Source: an uncultured Pseudomonadota bacterium
GTDB taxonomy: Bacteria; Myxococcota_A; UBA796; SXON01
Length of the DNA stretch: 43,732 bases
Assembly (NCBI GenBank): GCA_903921785.1
Contig: CAIXRH010000129.1
Location: 1 to 43,732 of the forward strand
Reading direction: 5' to 3'
How positions within the stretch are numbered: position 1 is the first letter of the stretch; the number at the start of each line of letters is the position of its first letter. The notes beneath the pieces were generated by a model that worked only from the letters and a program-made list of their open reading frames with translations, searched no databases and was not told where the DNA came from. Positions 32,475-41,336 of this stretch are shown here, piece after piece. Made by a program: the position numbers and the translations under genes.

Positions 32475-34184
32475 ATGTTCGCGCTCCTCGCCTCCCTCGC
32501 CCTCGCCGACGATCGGTTCTTCCTCGACGCCGGACCGGAGCAGGCCTCCCTGGCCGACCTGGAGGCACGCGGCGCCGTCCACGGGCGCACGGGCGCGCTG
32601 GTCGTCGCGCTCGACGACCCGCACGCCCTCGACGGCGATCCGCGGATCGCCCGCGTGGAACGCCGCCGCGGCCGGGTGGTGCGCGTCGTTCCCGCCGCGG
32701 GCGTCGACGATCTGGCCCTCGCGCGCGACCTCCACGGGCGCCCTGGCGTGGCCTGGGTGAACCCCGACCTCAAGCTCCGCCTTCGCCCCGCCTCGATCCC
32801 GAATGACCCGCTCTACCCGGACGAATGGCACCTCGACGACACCGAGCAGGGCGGGCGCACCAACGGGATCGACATCAACGCGCCCGAAGCCTGGGAGACG
32901 GCCACCGGCGCGGGGGTGACCATCGCGGTGATCGACTCCGGCGTGCAGCTCGACCACCCCGACCTCGTGGTGACCCCCGGCCACGACTACATCGACGACG
33001 ACGACGACCCCACGCCCGGCACCGACAGCTCCTCCCCGCACGGCACCGGCGTGGCCGGGATCGCGGCGGCGCGAGGCAACAACGGCATCGGCGTGGCGGG
33101 CGTGGCCTGGGAGGCGGATATCTACGCGATCCGCCTCATCGGCGGTGACTCCTCCACCAGCGACCTGTACGACAGCTTCGCCGAGGCGGTGGACGCCGGC
33201 GCCGACGTCCTCTCGAACTCCTGGGGCTTCTACGGCTGCGAGGGCGTGCCCTCGATGGCCACGTTCCAGGAGATGTTCAACTACGCGGAGAAGCACGGGC
33301 GCGGCGGCCTCGGCTCGGTGGTGGTCTTCGCCGCCGGCAACGACGACTGTGACAACTCCGACGACGCGATGCTCGACAACCGCTACGCGTTCGTGGTGGC
33401 GGCGCTCGAGTGGAACGACGTGCGCGCTTCCTACAGCAACTATGGCGAGAACATCGACATCTCGGCGCCGACCAGCGTGCTCACCACCGACATGAGCCCC
33501 GGCGGCTACGGCAGCTACGGCGGGGATGACGCCTACTCGGACGGCTTCTCCGGCACGAGCGGGGCCACTCCGGTCGTCAGCGGGGTGGTGGCGCTCATGA
33601 TCGAGGCCAACCCCCGCATCACCGCCAAGCAGATCCGCACCGCGATCTGCGAGAGCGCCGTGCGCAACGACCTCGAGCTCGCCGAGTACGACAAGTACGG
33701 CTGGAGCCCCTACTACGGCTATGGCCGGATCGACGCCGCCGCCGCCGTGAACCTCGTCGCCGACACCGCCCCGGCCGCCCCGGTCCTCACCGCCGCCACC
33801 GAGGCCTACCCGGATCGCGTCTTCCTGAGCTGGGAGGCGGCGATCGACCCCGACGGCGACGTCACCGAGTACGTGGTCCACTGGTGGCTCGACGGGGAGG
33901 ACGGCGGCGCGTCGGACGGTCACGTCACCTCCGACCTGCGCTACGACCTCACCGGGAAGGTCGCCGCGGGGGACGTGGTGCACTGGACCGTGGTGGCGGA
34001 CGACCCCTGGGGCGCGGGTGAAACCAGCGTTGAAGGAACGCTCACCGTCCTCGAAGTGCCGGAGGCACCCGCGGATACGGGCGAGGCCCCGACCCCGTCC
34101 ACCTGCGCGACGGCCGAAGGCAGCGCGGCGGCGGGGCTGCTGGCGGTCGCGGCGCTGTTGGGGCGGCGGCGCCGTCGAGCGTAG
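32475..34184 (+). CDS. Subtilisin-like serine protease (S8) with C-terminal sorting-like tail
   Basis: A 569-residue secreted protease. A short signal peptide (MFALLASLALA) is followed by an inhibitor-like propeptide (to about residue 110), then the S8 domain with the full triad: Asp154 in AVIDSGVQLDHPDL, His189 in SSPHGTGVAGI and Ser362 in FSGTSGATPVVSG. The oxyanion Asn lies in VVFAAGNDD. A fibronectin type III-like domain follows (about 435-530). The end reads TCATAEGS, a hydrophobic stretch and GRRRRRA, which matches the Cys-hydrophobic-Arg pattern of MYXO-CTERM signals and suggests cell-surface retention. The -10 TACACT lies 8 nt upstream. It probably degrades extracellular protein. Confidence 0.93.
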   Translation: MFALLASLALADDRFFLDAGPEQASLADLEARGAVHGRTGALVVALDDPHALDGDPRIARVERRRGRVVRVVPAAGVDDLALARDLHGRPGVAWVNPDLKLRLRPASIPNDPLYPDEWHLDDTEQGGRTNGIDINAPEAWETATGAGVTIAVIDSGVQLDHPDLVVTPGHDYIDDDDDPTPGTDSSSPHGTGVAGIAAARGNNGIGVAGVAWEADIYAIRLIGGDSSTSDLYDSFAEAVDAGADVLSNSWGFYGCEGVPSMATFQEMFNYAEKHGRGGLGSVVVFAAGNDDCDNSDDAMLDNRYAFVVAALEWNDVRASYSNYGENIDISAPTSVLTTDMSPGGYGSYGGDDAYSDGFSGTSGATPVVSGVVALMIEANPRITAKQIRTAICESAVRNDLELAEYDKYGWSPYYGYGRIDAAAAVNLVADTAPAAPVLTAATEAYPDRVFLSWEAAIDPDGDVTEYVVHWWLDGEDGGASDGHVTSDLRYDLTGKVAAGDVVHWTVVADDPWGAGETSVEGTLTVLEVPEAPADTGEAPTPSTCATAEGSAAAGLLAVAALLGRRRRRA

Positions 34185-34253
34185 CGCCGCAGCGGTGCAC
34201 GGCGCGGGCGGGGCGGATTTCGGGGTAGGGTGGCGGCGACCCCCGGATTTCCC

Positions 34254-36212
34254 ATGCGCCTGCTCCCCGTCTGCCTGCTGGTCGGCTGCGTCATCGACAG
34301 CGGTCTGAACGCAACCAAGACCCCGCGCGAGTTCGACACAGCAGACTCCGGGTTCGACCCCAACGGGGACACCGACACCGCCGAGCTCACCGACGAAGCG
34401 TGCAACGGCAAGGACGACAACGGCGACGGGCAGGTCGACGAGGGCTTCCCCGACGAAGACGGCAACGGCCGCGCCGACTGCCTGGACAGCTCCTGTCCGG
34501 CGCTCGACCTCGGCACCGCCGGCGCGGTCACGGTCGACCCGGTCTGCGAAGCGACCTCCGGTGGCGCTGTCGCGGACGCATGGAACGTGAAGGTGAAGTG
34601 GACGGTCGACCGCGTCACCGGCGGCCTCAGCGAGGCGGCGACCACGCCGGTGATCGGCAACCTCGACGACGACGACGGCGACGGCGACATCGACGAAGAC
34701 GACACCCCCGATGTGGTCACCGTGATGATCAACACCACCACGGCAACCGCCGCCATCGCCGCGTTCGACGGCGCCAGTGGCGCCGAGAAGTGGGTTTATG
34801 CCGGCGCGGGCTTCGCCACCGGCGTGGCCATCGCCGACGTCGACGCCGACGGCACCCCCGACGTCGTCGGCTACGACTCCGCGGGCCATCCGATCGCCCT
34901 GTCGAACACCGGCACGCTGAAGTGGACGGGCAACGCCGTGATCGACCTCAACGTGCTCCCGCTCCTGAGCGTCGCCGACCTCGACGAAGACGGCATGCCG
35001 GAGGTGATCGCCTACGACACGGTCTTCGGCGGGAAGAACGGGAAGAAGCAGTTCCAGATGGCGGGCGGCGGCGGCACCTACGCGATGGCCGCGGTCGGCG
35101 ACGTGGACCTCGACGGCGACCAGGAGCTCGCCTTCGCGGGCCGCCTCTACGACAGCGACGGCACGCTGCTCTGGAACAGCGGCGAGACGGGGTCCTACGG
35201 GATGTGGCCGATCATCATCCAGGCGGACGGCGATCCGGAGGCGGAGATCGGCTTCGTCGGCAGCCAGTGGACCCTCTGGGACCACGACGGCACCAACATC
35301 TACAAGCGCACCTACGGCACCGCGCAGCCGGGGCCCCCCTGCGCCGGCGACTTCGACGGCGACGGGATGGCCGAGGTCGCCTGGGGCGCCAGCGCGACCT
35401 TCGTCGAGTACGAGCTCGACGGCACCAAGGTGTGGTCGGTGCCGATGGACGACTCGTCGGGGCTCGCCGGCTGCTCCGGCTACGACGTCGATGGCACCGG
35501 CGGGCTGGAGATCCTCTTCGCCGACCAGACCACGTTCAAGATCTTCGATGGTCGCACCGGCGCCACGAACTACACCAACTCGCGCCACTCCTCCGGCACC
35601 GCGTTCGAGTACCCCTCGGTCGCGGACATCGACCACGACGGCCACGCCGAGATCGTCTTCGTGAGCAACTCGGTGATCAAGGCCGCTCCGCACGCGGTCA
35701 CGGTCCTCGCCCACAACGGGGGCGGCTGGCCCGCCTCGGGGAGCACCTGGGGCATCCACGACTTCGCCATCACCAACCTCAACCCCGACGGTTCGGTGCC
35801 CGCCAGCCCGGACCCCTACTGGAACAAGTACAACGTGTACCGGGCGCGCGTCGCCGCCGACCAGCCGGGCACCCCCGACCTCGTCGCGGACATCACCGAC
35901 GTGTGCGTCGCCGACTGCGACTACGGGCCCGCCGCGGTGGGGGCGTGGGTGTGGAACAAAGGCTCGGTGGACGTGGCGGCGGGCGCCACGCTGGAGCTCT
36001 ACGCCCTCGATGGCGGCAGCGAGCGCCTCGTGGCGAGCAGCACGCTCCCGGCGCTCCCCGCCGGCACCTCCCTCGACGGTGTCCAGTTCGACCTCGTCAT
36101 CGGCGACGTCGGCGCGGACGGCTTCCGCGTGAAGGTCGACACCGGCGCCTTGGTCGCTGAATGCGACGAGAGCAACAACGAGGCGGACTGGCTGGACACG
36201 ACCTGCCCGTGA
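34254..36212 (+). CDS. FG-GAP/VCBS-repeat surface lipoprotein with CARDB-like domain
   Basis: A 652-residue predicted lipoprotein (MRLLPVCLLVGC, lipobox LVGC). An Asp/Thr-rich linker (FDTADSGFDPNGDTDTAE) leads to a metal-binding motif of MopE type, EACNGKDDNGDGQVDEG. The main body (about 110-520) has repeated calcium-binding FG-GAP blades: DVDADGTPDVVGYD, DLDEDGMPEVIAYD, DVDLDGDQELAFAG, DFDGDGMAEVAWG, DIDHDGHAEIVFV. These should form a beta-propeller. The C-terminus (about 545-650) resembles a CARDB adhesion domain ending EVCDESNNEAD-like (AECDESNNEADW). It probably acts in surface binding. It is convergent with the oxidoreductase gene. Confidence 0.83.
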   Translation: MRLLPVCLLVGCVIDSGLNATKTPREFDTADSGFDPNGDTDTAELTDEACNGKDDNGDGQVDEGFPDEDGNGRADCLDSSCPALDLGTAGAVTVDPVCEATSGGAVADAWNVKVKWTVDRVTGGLSEAATTPVIGNLDDDDGDGDIDEDDTPDVVTVMINTTTATAAIAAFDGASGAEKWVYAGAGFATGVAIADVDADGTPDVVGYDSAGHPIALSNTGTLKWTGNAVIDLNVLPLLSVADLDEDGMPEVIAYDTVFGGKNGKKQFQMAGGGGTYAMAAVGDVDLDGDQELAFAGRLYDSDGTLLWNSGETGSYGMWPIIIQADGDPEAEIGFVGSQWTLWDHDGTNIYKRTYGTAQPGPPCAGDFDGDGMAEVAWGASATFVEYELDGTKVWSVPMDDSSGLAGCSGYDVDGTGGLEILFADQTTFKIFDGRTGATNYTNSRHSSGTAFEYPSVADIDHDGHAEIVFVSNSVIKAAPHAVTVLAHNGGGWPASGSTWGIHDFAITNLNPDGSVPASPDPYWNKYNVYRARVAADQPGTPDLVADITDVCVADCDYGPAAVGAWVWNKGSVDVAAGATLELYALDGGSERLVASSTLPALPAGTSLDGVQFDLVIGDVGADGFRVKVDTGALVAECDESNNEADWLDTTCP

Positions 36213-36233
36213 GGGCGGGGGCCCGGCCGAGCC

Positions 36234-37646
36234 TCAGCCCTCCAGCCCCCACCGCGCCGCGAGCTCCGTCCGCAAGAGCCGGTCGGGGTCGACCATCTTG
36301 CGGAGCGTGTCGAACCGCGCGAGGCGCTCCTGGCCCCACGCGCGCTGCACGTGATCGGGGCGGATCATCCCGTCCTTCGCCGGGTAGAACCGGCCGCCGG
36401 CCTCGCAGACCATGTCGCTGATCTCGTGCAGCGTCTTGGTCAGGGTGGCGCGGTTGCTCGGGGTGATCGGGAAGTCGAGCGCGAGGCTGTAGCCATCCAG
36501 CCCGTGGGAGAGCAGGTAGGCGTCCGGCCGGTGGCGCTTCATCACCCCGAGGTAGCTCGGCACGTCGCGGGCCTGGGTGAGCCGGAGGATGTTTCGGAAG
36601 ACCTCCTCCGCGTTCTCCTTGGGCACGAACGGCTGGTACTGCACGAACCCATGGGGCCGGTAGGCGTCCCGGAAGGTGGGCACGTAGTCGAGGAGGAAGT
36701 TGAACGCGACGAGCCCCTGGTCGTACTCGCCCTTCGGCCCGAAGCGCGCGACGGTGCTCTTGGCGAAGTTCACGAAGCGCATGCCCCAGTTCGTGTTGAA
36801 CTTGGCCAACAACGTGCCGACCAGCGCCTTGGGGACGCCCATGATGTGCCCGGGGAGGTCCTGGTGGGCGGGCTCGAAGTCGGGCGAGGGGTCTTCGCCT
36901 TCGTGCAGGTAGTTCGCCGAGTGGGGCTCGCCGCGGCCGAGGGCGGCGCCGCCGACGGTGCAATCCAGCCAGCTCACGCAGTAGTCGGACTTCTGGGTGT
37001 ACTCCTCGAACCACTGGAACTGTTCGCGGAGGTTCGCCGCGTAGTGGCCCTTCACCCGCAGCTTGGTGCTGTGGAGCCGCTTGAGCTTCACCCGGATGCG
37101 GCGCCAGGCGCCGAGCATCCCGAAGCCGCCGATGGCGGCGTTGAACAGGTCGGCGTTCTCGTCGCGGTTGACGAGGTAGACCTGCCCGTCGGGCGCCACC
37201 AGCTCGCCTTCGAGGATGTGGTCGCCCCAAGGCCCCACCTTGAAGCAGTTCTTTCCGTGTACGTTCATCGACGCGATGCCGCCGATGGTCGGGAACATGG
37301 TGCCGGGCACCACCGCCGGCCAGTAGCCATCCTTGAGGAAGGTCCGCCACATCTGCTCGATGGTGACGCCCGGCTCCAGGTCGGCGATGCCGGTGTCGGG
37401 GTTCCAGGCCAGCACCTTGCGCATGCTGCGGGTGTCGACCACGAGGCCGCCGCCGTTCATCGCGGCGTCGCCGTAGGAGCGGCCCGAACCACGCATGGCG
37501 ATCGTGAGGCCGTGCTCACGGGCGTAGCGGAAGCTCGCGGCGAGCTCCTCGCCGTTCTTCGGCTCGGTGAACACCGAGACGGAGCACGACGCATAGCCGA
37601 AGCCGTCGAAGACTTTACGGGGAAGTACGGTGGAGGCGGGGAGCAT
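36234..37646 (-). CDS. FAD-dependent oxidoreductase, DprE1-like
   Basis: A 470-residue flavoenzyme of the vanillyl-alcohol-oxidase superfamily. The FAD-binding motif MRGSGRSYGDAAMN (51-64) and the DprE1-type FPTIGGIASMNVHGKN (His130) are clear, and the C-terminal KDGMIRPDHVQRAWG and FDTLRKMVDPDRLL fit. In actinobacteria DprE1 oxidises decaprenylphosphoryl-ribose at C2', and a short-chain dehydrogenase (DprE2) reduces the keto product to arabinose. Exactly such a dehydrogenase lies 7 nt upstream, and its stop overlaps GAGG before this ATG. The pair likely epimerises a polyprenyl-linked or free sugar for the envelope. The substrate may differ from that in mycobacteria. Confidence 0.85.
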   Translation of the reverse strand: MLPASTVLPRKVFDGFGYASCSVSVFTEPKNGEELAASFRYAREHGLTIAMRGSGRSYGDAAMNGGGLVVDTRSMRKVLAWNPDTGIADLEPGVTIEQMWRTFLKDGYWPAVVPGTMFPTIGGIASMNVHGKNCFKVGPWGDHILEGELVAPDGQVYLVNRDENADLFNAAIGGFGMLGAWRRIRVKLKRLHSTKLRVKGHYAANLREQFQWFEEYTQKSDYCVSWLDCTVGGAALGRGEPHSANYLHEGEDPSPDFEPAHQDLPGHIMGVPKALVGTLLAKFNTNWGMRFVNFAKSTVARFGPKGEYDQGLVAFNFLLDYVPTFRDAYRPHGFVQYQPFVPKENAEEVFRNILRLTQARDVPSYLGVMKRHRPDAYLLSHGLDGYSLALDFPITPSNRATLTKTLHEISDMVCEAGGRFYPAKDGMIRPDHVQRAWGQERLARFDTLRKMVDPDRLLRTELAARWGLEG

Positions 37647-37653
37647 GGGCGCC

Positions 37654-38391
37654 TCAGATGTTGGTGCGGCGGAAGATCACCGACGGCACGTGGCGGATGG
37701 TGAGCATGATGGGCTTCCAGGCGATGGGCACGTAGCCCTCCCCCGTTCCGCCCTTGGCGAGGGCGATGGCGCCGCGAGCGGCCTCTTCTACCGGGATGAT
37801 CAGCGGGAGCTTCAGCCCCTCGGTCATCGCGGTGGAGACCGGCCCGGGCTTCACCGTGACCACGTGCACGCCGTAGCGGAAGAGGCGGTTGCGCAGCGCC
37901 TCCAGGTAGGTGGTGAGCGCGGCCTTGCTGGTGTGGTAGGCGGGGTTTCCGCGCCGGCCGCGGTCGCCGGCGACGGAGGAGATGCCGACCAGTGTCCCGG
38001 CGCGGCGGGCCTCCATGAACGCGCCAGCAGGGTTGAACCACGCCATGGCGCCGAGGAGATTCACCTCGATGATCTCGCGGTCCTTCCCGAAGTTGTACTC
38101 GCTCTCTTCCACCCGGGGCATGATGCCCGCGTTGTAGATGAGGCAGTCGAGCCCGCCGAGATCGGCGACGATGCGGTCGAAGAGCCCGGGCGCTTCGTCA
38201 TAGTTCTTCACGTCGTGGGCGTAGACCAGCACCTTCTCGGGCCCGCCGCACGCGGCCTGGAGCGCCTCCAGCTCCGGCAGCCGGCGGGACACCGCGGCCA
38301 CGCGCACGCCTTCGGCGGCGAGCTGTCGGACCATCTCGGCGCCGATCCCCGTCGATGCCCCGATGACGGCGGCGGTGCGGAATGCGGCCAT
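37654..38391 (-). CDS. Short-chain dehydrogenase/reductase, possible DprE2-like partner
   Basis: A 245-residue classical SDR with the NAD(P)-binding GASTGIG (11-17), YNAGIMP, and the catalytic Ser138/139, Tyr152 and Lys156 (ISSVAG, then YHTSKAA). A helix-rich C-terminus (LPLIIPVEEAARGAIALAKG and a hydrophobic end with RHVPSVIFRRTNI) fits enzymes acting near the membrane. GAGGAG lies 7 nt before the ATG. It sits 28 nt after the anti-sigma stop and 7 nt before the DprE1-like gene. Acting together, the two would invert a sugar hydroxyl by oxidation and reduction. The DprE2 role is inferred from pairing, since SDRs are too general to name alone. Confidence 0.82.
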   Translation of the reverse strand: MAAFRTAAVIGASTGIGAEMVRQLAAEGVRVAAVSRRLPELEALQAACGGPEKVLVYAHDVKNYDEAPGLFDRIVADLGGLDCLIYNAGIMPRVEESEYNFGKDREIIEVNLLGAMAWFNPAGAFMEARRAGTLVGISSVAGDRGRRGNPAYHTSKAALTTYLEALRNRLFRYGVHVVTVKPGPVSTAMTEGLKLPLIIPVEEAARGAIALAKGGTGEGYVPIAWKPIMLTIRHVPSVIFRRTNI

Positions 38392-38419
38392 GTTGCGCTC
38401 CTCGAAGGGCGGGCAACTA

Positions 38420-39322
38420 TCACGGGGCGGGGGCGTCGCACCGCCGGAGGGCCGGCTCCTCCTCGCCCAGCCGCCCAAGGGCGGAGAGGGCCTGGAGGTG
38501 GGGCAGCGCGCCCGCACAGTCGCCGACCGCGAGGCGCAGCCGGGCGGCCATCCGGTGGAGCTCCTCGGCGCGGGTCACGTCGGGGGCGGTGAGCGCGCGC
38601 TCCGCGGCGGCGAGCGCCTCCGCGTCGCGTCCGGCTTCGAGGAGCGTCCCGGCGCGGAGCGCCAGGAGCTCCGCGGCGACCGCGCCGTCGGCGTCCGTCC
38701 GACCGAGCGCCCCGTCCACCTCGACGAGGAGCGCCTCGGGGGAGACGACGCCCTGCAGGGCGAGGGTGCGGCGGAGGGCGCCGGCGGCGCTCACCGGCTC
38801 GCAGGTGCGGCTCTCCCCGACGGTGAGGTAGCTGAGCCCGCCGCGCACACAGTCGACCGAGACCTTCCCGTGCCTCACGGTGACGGTGGTGCCGAGGGCG
38901 CCCCGATCCACGTCGAAGCCGGTGCCGACGACGCGCACGGTGCCTTCGTCCGTCCGTACCGCGAGCTGCACACCCTGCTTCGGCTCGACCTCCACGCTGA
39001 GCTTGCCGCGGCGCCAGTCGAGCGTCATGTCGCGCGCGTAGCCCACCACCGCGCCTTCCCCCTCGGCGTCCACCTGCACCTTGTCGCCGAGGGCCACTGC
39101 GCCGGAGTGGTCGAGCGGACGCGCCACATCGGTGGGCGCACGGAGCGCGAACAGCGCGGCCGCGGCGAGCGCCAGCGCCACGCCGGCGCCGGCGACCCAA
39201 CGCGTGCGCGCCGGACGCCGCCCCTGCCGCCGGGCGAGCTCGGCCTCCACCCGGGCGAGCTGCTCCGCCGAGGGCCGGGTGGCGTCGCGGGTCTCCGCGA
39301 GGACGTCGTCGTAATCACGCAT
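38420..39322 (-). CDS. FecR-like transmembrane anti-sigma factor
   Basis: A 300-residue protein: a short cytoplasmic N-terminus (MRDYDDVLAETRDATRP), one transmembrane helix (about 43-61) and a periplasmic FecR domain (about 75-185) with LAVRTDEGTVRVVGTGFDV, VTVRHGKVSVD and LTVGESRTC. The C-terminal third is helical with TPR-like pairs (AAELLALRAGTLLEAGRDAEALAAAERAL). The gene overlaps the ECF sigma gene by 8 nt, the usual sigma/FecR coupling. Known FecR proteins relay a signal from an outer-membrane partner to the sigma factor. Here no TonB-dependent receptor is nearby; surface lipoproteins are. Confidence 0.83.
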   Translation of the reverse strand: MRDYDDVLAETRDATRPSAEQLARVEAELARRQGRRPARTRWVAGAGVALALAAAALFALRAPTDVARPLDHSGAVALGDKVQVDAEGEGAVVGYARDMTLDWRRGKLSVEVEPKQGVQLAVRTDEGTVRVVGTGFDVDRGALGTTVTVRHGKVSVDCVRGGLSYLTVGESRTCEPVSAAGALRRTLALQGVVSPEALLVEVDGALGRTDADGAVAAELLALRAGTLLEAGRDAEALAAAERALTAPDVTRAEELHRMAARLRLAVGDCAGALPHLQALSALGRLGEEEPALRRCDAPAP

Positions 39323-39869
39323 CGTCGGGGTCCTCCACGAGGTGCAGCACGCCGAGCCCCACGCGCCCGGCCTCCGCCCGAAAACTCTCTCTCGCCAGCC
39401 GGAGCCGGCTGCGCACCGTGCCCTCTGGGAGACCCAGGATCGTCGCGACCTCCGAGGCGGCGCGCTCCTCCAGGTCCATCAGCACAATGACCTCCCGGTG
39501 GGCCTCCGAGAGGGCGTCGAGCACCCGGTAGACCAGGCGGACCCGCTCGCGCTGGGCGGGAGAGTCTGCCGAGGGGGGCGCGGCGTGCTCCATCGGCGCG
39601 CCGGGGACCCACTTCCGCCACCACGCGCGGCGGCGATGCTCCCGCACCACCCGGGTCGTCACCCCCCAGGCGAAGGCCTCGATCGGCGAGTCCGGCTCGA
39701 CGTCGTCGAGCCGGCGCAGCACCACCATCAGCGCGTCGGACGCGGCGGCCTCCGCGTCGATCTGCCCCGCGCCGAGGCGCGTGCACCACCCGGTGACCAG
39801 CGGCAAGAGCCGCCCGAACACCGCTTCGCGGTCGTTCGAGGTCGGGGTCGGGTGGGGCACGACACGCAC
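39315..39869 (-). CDS. ECF sigma factor
   Basis: A 184-residue sigma-70-family factor. Region 2 covers about residues 15-80 (VFGRLLPLVTGWCTRLGAG, DAEAAASDALMVVLRRLDD, IEAFAWGVTTRVVREHRRR). Region 4 covers about 110-165 (VLDALSEAHREVIVLMDLEE and the helix-turn-helix ATILGLPEGTVRSRLRLARE). It starts with GTG; GGAGG about 10 nt upstream overlaps the end of the FG-GAP lipoprotein gene, which stops 6 nt before. Its 3' end overlaps the FecR-like gene. Translational coupling to both neighbours is likely. The regulon is unknown, but the downstream DprE1/DprE2-like genes are in the same run. Confidence 0.87.
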   Translation of the reverse strand: MRVVPHPTPTSNDREAVFGRLLPLVTGWCTRLGAGQIDAEAAASDALMVVLRRLDDVEPDSPIEAFAWGVTTRVVREHRRRAWWRKWVPGAPMEHAAPPSADSPAQRERVRLVYRVLDALSEAHREVIVLMDLEERAASEVATILGLPEGTVRSRLRLARESFRAEAGRVGLGVLHLVEDPDDA

Positions 39870-39875
39870 GTCCGT

Positions 39876-41234
39876 TCAGCCTCCGCAGACGCCGAGGACG
39901 AAGTGTACGTTGGTGTACGCGTCGAAGAAGGCCACGTCGCCGCAGCCATCCGCGTTCACGTCGCCGGCGGCGAGGTTCGCCCCGTAGGACGAGCTCCACG
40001 GCGCGATGTCGAAGTCGGTGTGCTCGGCGGCCGCGAACCCGTCCGCCCCCCGCAGCGACCAGGAGAGCCGGGCCGCCGAGTAGTAGCTGTGGTTGGTGGT
40101 CTCGTAGTGGTACAGGCTCTCCAACGCGTCCTTGGTGCCGTCGCCATCGAGGTCGTAGCCGACCACGCCGATCGGGTAGTTCTCGAAGTCGCTGATGCGC
40201 AGGAACTCGGCGTGCCCCACGCTCGGGTCGTAGAACTGCAGGCCGTCGGTGCCGCCGCTGACCAGCTCATCGGTCCCGTCGCCGTCGTAGTCGGTGTTGA
40301 ACCCGAAGAGCACGCCGTCGGCGGAGAAGCGCAGGTTGGCATAGGCCGTGAGGTAGAGGTACTCGGTGCCCCAATTGTCGTACAGCTCAATGGAGTAGTC
40401 GAAGCCGCCGCCGTAGGCGTCTGCGAAGATGGCCGACTGCCGGCCGTTCCCGTCGAGGTCCGCGGCGACCATCGCGTAGGCGTACAGGTAGGTGTAGGCC
40501 ACGTAGGACCACGTGAACCCGAGCGCGCCCGCGCTATCCCGACCGAGCACGTCGATCCGGCCGGTGCCGTCGTAGCTCTGTCCGGCCACGATCACCTCCG
40601 GCGCGCCGTCGCCGTCCAGGTCGGCGGAGCTGAGGGTCATCGGGTAGGAGCCGTCCGGCGGAGACCAGTTCACCTCGGCGTCGAACCGACCGGAGGCGCC
40701 CGCGAACAGCGAGATGGTGGTGCTGGAGGCCGCGACGATGTCGGGGGTGCCGTCGTCGGTGAGGTCGACCAGGATGGGCGAGCTGTAGTACCCGTTCGCC
40801 GCGCTCGTGGTCACCGTCGGGGTGCCGAACGTGCCGTCGCCGTTGCTCGGGTAGACCGAGATGGTGAGCAGGTACGCGGTGCCGTCGGAGGTGATCTCGG
40901 GCAGGGTGACGATGAGATCGTCGAGCCCGTCGCGGTTCATGTCGGCGAGCCACACCCCGGTGGCCATGCCGTAGATCCCGCCCTCGACCACGGTGCCGTC
41001 CGCTCCCGGGGCCCAGGCCGGGGCCGGCGCGCCCGAGTCGGTGTCGGTGTCGGTGTCCGTGTCCACGGCGGTGTCCCCGCCGGAGTCGACGGTGTCGTCG
41101 CCGGAGTCGTCCGTCGCGGTGTCGACCGCGTCGCCCGTGTCGCAAGGCTGGGACGGGGCCGCTTCCGGGGAAGCCGGGAGGTTCAGCTCGACGACGCTGC
41201 AGCCGTTGAGGGCGAGGGACAGAAGAAGGCTCAT
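39876..41234 (-). CDS. FG-GAP repeat surface lipoprotein, sigma-linked
   Basis: A 452-residue predicted lipoprotein (MSLLLSLALNGC). A striking acidic linker follows (residues about 30-68, runs of Asp-Thr and Asp-Ser-Gly such as DTDTDTDTDSG). The body has FG-GAP calcium-binding blades: DMNRDGLDDLIVTLP, DLTDDGTPDIVAAS, DLDGDGAPEVIVAG, DYDGDGTDELVSGG, DLDGDGTKDALESL, ending DVNADGCGDVAFFD and VLGVCGG. It is predicted to fold as a beta-propeller. It is a paralogue of the next gene upstream, sharing the HY-T-HS and GC-D-A-D-VGVC endings. It stops 6 nt before the ECF sigma gene. A sensory role for the sigma system is a hypothesis from gene order. Confidence 0.82.
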   Translation of the reverse strand: MSLLLSLALNGCSVVELNLPASPEAAPSQPCDTGDAVDTATDDSGDDTVDSGGDTAVDTDTDTDTDSGAPAPAWAPGADGTVVEGGIYGMATGVWLADMNRDGLDDLIVTLPEITSDGTAYLLTISVYPSNGDGTFGTPTVTTSAANGYYSSPILVDLTDDGTPDIVAASSTTISLFAGASGRFDAEVNWSPPDGSYPMTLSSADLDGDGAPEVIVAGQSYDGTGRIDVLGRDSAGALGFTWSYVAYTYLYAYAMVAADLDGNGRQSAIFADAYGGGFDYSIELYDNWGTEYLYLTAYANLRFSADGVLFGFNTDYDGDGTDELVSGGTDGLQFYDPSVGHAEFLRISDFENYPIGVVGYDLDGDGTKDALESLYHYETTNHSYYSAARLSWSLRGADGFAAAEHTDFDIAPWSSSYGANLAAGDVNADGCGDVAFFDAYTNVHFVLGVCGG

Positions 41235-41336
41235 CGGGGATCTCCGGGGGTTGGGGGCTTCGGGAGCGCCGCGACGCTCCCTTCTCCCTCTCTTGGCGGC
41301 AGCGCCGCGATCCGATCACAGGTGGTCAGGAAAATG